Source: Neodontobutis hainanensis
Lineage: Eukaryota; Chordata; Actinopteri; Gobiiformes; Odontobutidae
Assembly (NCBI GenBank): GCA_024349245.1
Contig: JALDNG010000437.1
Coordinates: forward strand, 213,381 to 277,380
Direction: 5' to 3'
DNA: 64,000 bases
Shown here one piece after another: positions 61,331 to 64,000 of the stretch. The translations under genes and the position numbers were made by a program. A model generated the notes under the pieces. That model saw nothing but the letters and a program-made list of their open reading frames with translations, did no database searches and was not told the DNA's origin. Every line of letters starts with the position of its first letter. Position 1 is the stretch's first letter.

Positions 61331-61677
61331 TGAATTCGTGATTTTAAAACACAGATTTGTTGATTGTAAAAAGCAAAAATAATTTACTCTCACTGAGAAT
61401 TGAATAAATTACATAAATAACAAGATATTTGTAAACTTAAAAAATTTTGGAACCGAGGATTTGAAGATTTCTCTTCAAAATATATTTGTGAGGTTATGGT
61501 TTTATTGAATGTAAAAACATGAAATCAAAGAATAGAAACTCGCTGTCTGAAGAAAATTTGGGAGAAAAAGTGATGGGAGCAGCCTTTTTGTCGTAACCTA
61601 TAATAAACTATCATGTGATCTCTTTCGCAAATCATCATTCATGGATAAAACATAATATTCCTCAGTCAACATTTAAA

Positions 61678-61938
61678 ATGATGATGAAAGTAATCTGGTT
61701 TGGCCGAATCGAAGTTTGTATTTTGAAATCGATTGTATTACTGTTATCGCTGTTAGATTTACAGTTTACTCTCAAATTTACAGATTCTTGCATGATAAAT
61801 GGGCATCGTTCGAGTTGTAAGGTAAATATTCATGTCATCAGATTAAATGAATCATATCAATCAAAATTAAGACATACTGGGGAATTGCCTGAAGCGTCGA
61901 AATTTTGGAACTCTAATTATCAATATGAACTCTTTTAA
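61678..61938 (+). CDS. ORF with hydrophobic N-terminus and cysteines, unidentified
   Basis: Of three consecutive ATGs at 61678, the first gives 86 codons to a TAA. The same frame is open upstream to 61615 without another ATG. Residues 13-30 (VCILKSIVLLLSLLDLQF) form a hydrophobic segment that could be a signal anchor or leader. It is followed by SCMINGHRSSCK with two cysteines and a hydrophilic tail ending YQYELF. AAG|GTAAAT after the cysteine pair could also be a splice donor. There is no clear TATA element at the spacing seen for the two leader genes. It could be a small secreted or single-pass membrane protein, the end of the 60.5 kb locus, or chance. Confidence 0.3.
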   Translation: MMMKVIWFGRIEVCILKSIVLLLSLLDLQFTLKFTDSCMINGHRSSCKVNIHVIRLNESYQSKLRHTGELPEASKFWNSNYQYELF

Positions 61939-64000
61939 AAATTCAACAGACCCAAAAAACAAAAAATAGGGAAATGCACAATAACAAGTTATTCAGAATA
62001 TTCATCGCAAAATACGATCTCACTGATTTAAAGTTTTAGTAAAAGTAAAAAACGAATTCGACTCGAATCAATTTTTTAGCATTAAAATGTTTTAATAATG
62101 ATGTCGTTTATATTCATTTTACAATATTTTAGCACATATAAGTTTACTGTAATAGATTACTGCTTAATAAAAGTCAAATTTTATTTTTAATGAATTATAA
62201 AATATTTTCTTAACTCTTTGACCTACTCATTTTATCTTTTAGACAAATTTTATGACACGTTCATACTCTCATAAACCCCGAACATGATAACTTTAATAGT
62301 TTCTAAAATTCATTAAGTATCAAAAGAAAATGAGAAAAATTTCGAAATTTCAAGGTAACAAAATTAAGAGTATTAAATATGTATATAAATGAAATTGTTT
62401 CAGGAGACAAACATTGAAAGTAAAAGATTTGAACAATGTAAAAACTAAAAAAAATATATTAGATCTTGAAAAATTTATGAGAAAGATGGCCTGTTATAGT
62501 GGTTTTTGTAAACTATCAAACAAACAAAAAATCTTGTTCAGTAAGCTTATGAATTAAGTAAATTAATCCTTGTTTGTCAAACATGACCTTTAATTTAATC
62601 TGTAAAATTGATCAGAAAAATGTAATATCAGTATGGTATATAATTTTAAAACATAAAATTAAACTTGAGTTAAGAAATTAGAAATTATAGTTTATGTTGA
62701 GTTTTTAGTCAAGTTATATGTTAAGAGGAAAATGGCAATTCAATTTTTTGATAAGAAATCATACAGACCCAGATAAAATATTTAACAACTCAAGGGAAAT
62801 CACTGAAACCTGCTCAGCTGTCAAAATTAAAGATGAGTTATGGGGTTAAAATTTGGATTCTGATAAGATGTTGCCATAAATAACAATCATAAAAAATAAT
62901 TCCAAAAACAATTAAATCACTTGTTAAAAATTCAGATAGTATTAGAAATGGTCAATCAATAAATATAACCGAGTTTTCTTGAAATAATGGTTCTGAACGC
63001 ACACAAAAATACACAAAACAACACAAATTAAAACTTTAATGGAATATTAGAAAATCTCAGCTGATTAAGTATCTATTGCCTAAAAAATCTTCAAATATAA
63101 TTTTAAAATGTTACGACGCTTTGAGAGGCAATCATCCTTAAAATCATTCATTTCGAAAGTTAACAACCATGTATTCATAGTTACGAATAAAAAATGTTTT
63201 AGATTACATACAATATTTTAATTCTTGTGTATATTTTTGCCAAAAGTTTAAAAACACAATATAAAAGATATAGAGAAATCAATTCATCTTCGAAAAATCA
63301 ATATCACGCCTCAGTATAATTCATCGACATAAAAATTTCTCAAAGAAAAAAACAAAAACATTCTTCGACTACAATGTGAAGTGACTTACAACGGTATCAA
63401 TAAGAATAACAACTTTAAATTAAAAATTATGAAAAATTTTAATGCACCATGTGTGTAAATTTAAATCCTTGATTTTTTCCTGACAAATTTACAGTGGATC
63501 TAATTTCTTTTCAATCTGATTTACGAAGTATGCAAAGCGCATGGAAATATGAAATCTTTAAATGTGGCTATAAATCAACTAAGTCATCTCACACCTTGAT
63601 AGGATGTCTAAAAATTACAATATGCTGACAAATCGCTAAATTATGATTGGCTTTATAACTAGTTTTTTTTTTATTTGAGGATTAATATCAATAAAAAACA
63701 TATCATATCCTAACCCTCAAATTATTTTATTTGAGGACAACATCCTTACTTTGATTAATGATTTGAACTTGTTCACCACGTTTAACTTTTATGATAGTCG
63801 ACCACTATTTATTCAAATTTTACATCAGGTCCATTTATAAACTAAAAATTATAAAAAGAAAATATAAAACTAACTATGAAAAAATTGTCGCAACCTTTCT
63901 TTTTAAATCGATGACAGTTTTATGTAAAATATCTAAAAATGGATTCAAGAAAAAATTAAGTAAGATTCTAGAAAAAGGAAACTTTCGTGATTTAAAATCC
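61939..64000. other. AT-rich stretch, nothing found
   Basis: No supported gene, repeat or RNA to the end of the window. Confidence 0.55.

Noticed and set aside
1..64000. CRISPR arrays, operons, ribosome-binding sites, rho-independent terminators, rRNA
   Set aside because: Nothing in the window has bacterial gene organisation, and no regularly spaced repeats or conserved rRNA segments were seen.

Overview
The window is a very AT-rich eukaryotic sequence, roughly three quarters A+T by eye. It has no intact long genes, no operons, no rRNA and no tRNA that I can see. Its recognisable content is metazoan-type mobile DNA (Ty3/gypsy, Tc1/IS630, Merlin, MULE, a Helitron-like end) plus broken host-like coding pieces. 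This fits a gene-poor, repeat-rich animal genome. An AT-rich parasitic or early-branching animal such as a myxozoan would fit, but that is inference and no diagnostic gene proves it.

Layout. 0-5.4 kb: AT-rich, with two weak coding-like blocks. 5.4-8.1 kb: Ty3/gypsy pol relic on the minus strand. 12.4-13.4 kb: Merlin/IS1595-type transposase relic, minus. 16.1-17.5 kb: a TATA promoter and short secretory-leader exon, plus. 22.0-22.5 kb: ankyrin-repeat relic, minus. 27.53-28.71 kb: a complete Tc1/IS630-type transposon with both inverted repeats and TA flanks, its transposase broken by three single-base shifts. 29.3-30.1 kb: an unidentified coding relic (minus) and a transposase helix-turn-helix fragment (plus). 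38.2-38.5 kb: possible retroelement integrase tail. 41.3-43.1 kb: unidentified decayed protein locus, minus. 44.0-46.1 kb: MULE transposase relic, minus. 48.7-49.3 kb: candidate non-autonomous Helitron. 53.4-54.6 kb: a second promoter and leader exon of the 16 kb type. 55.5-57.5 kb (minus) and 60.5-61.9 kb (plus): two more unidentified decayed coding loci. The rest is AT-rich DNA without supported features.

The observation I rate highest is the pair of gene starts at 16.13 kb and 53.41 kb. They share a 31-base promoter block (24 of 31 positions identical), an identical 41-base spacing from TATA box to ATG, and a hydrophobic 20-codon leader ending in CAG. They look like two members of a small secreted-protein gene family with TATA promoters and long T-rich first introns. 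The mature part is unknown.

In this base composition, open stretches of 50-60 codons arise often by chance. Unrecognised coding-like loci are therefore given low confidence and rest on sequence character, family motifs or shared frame rather than length.
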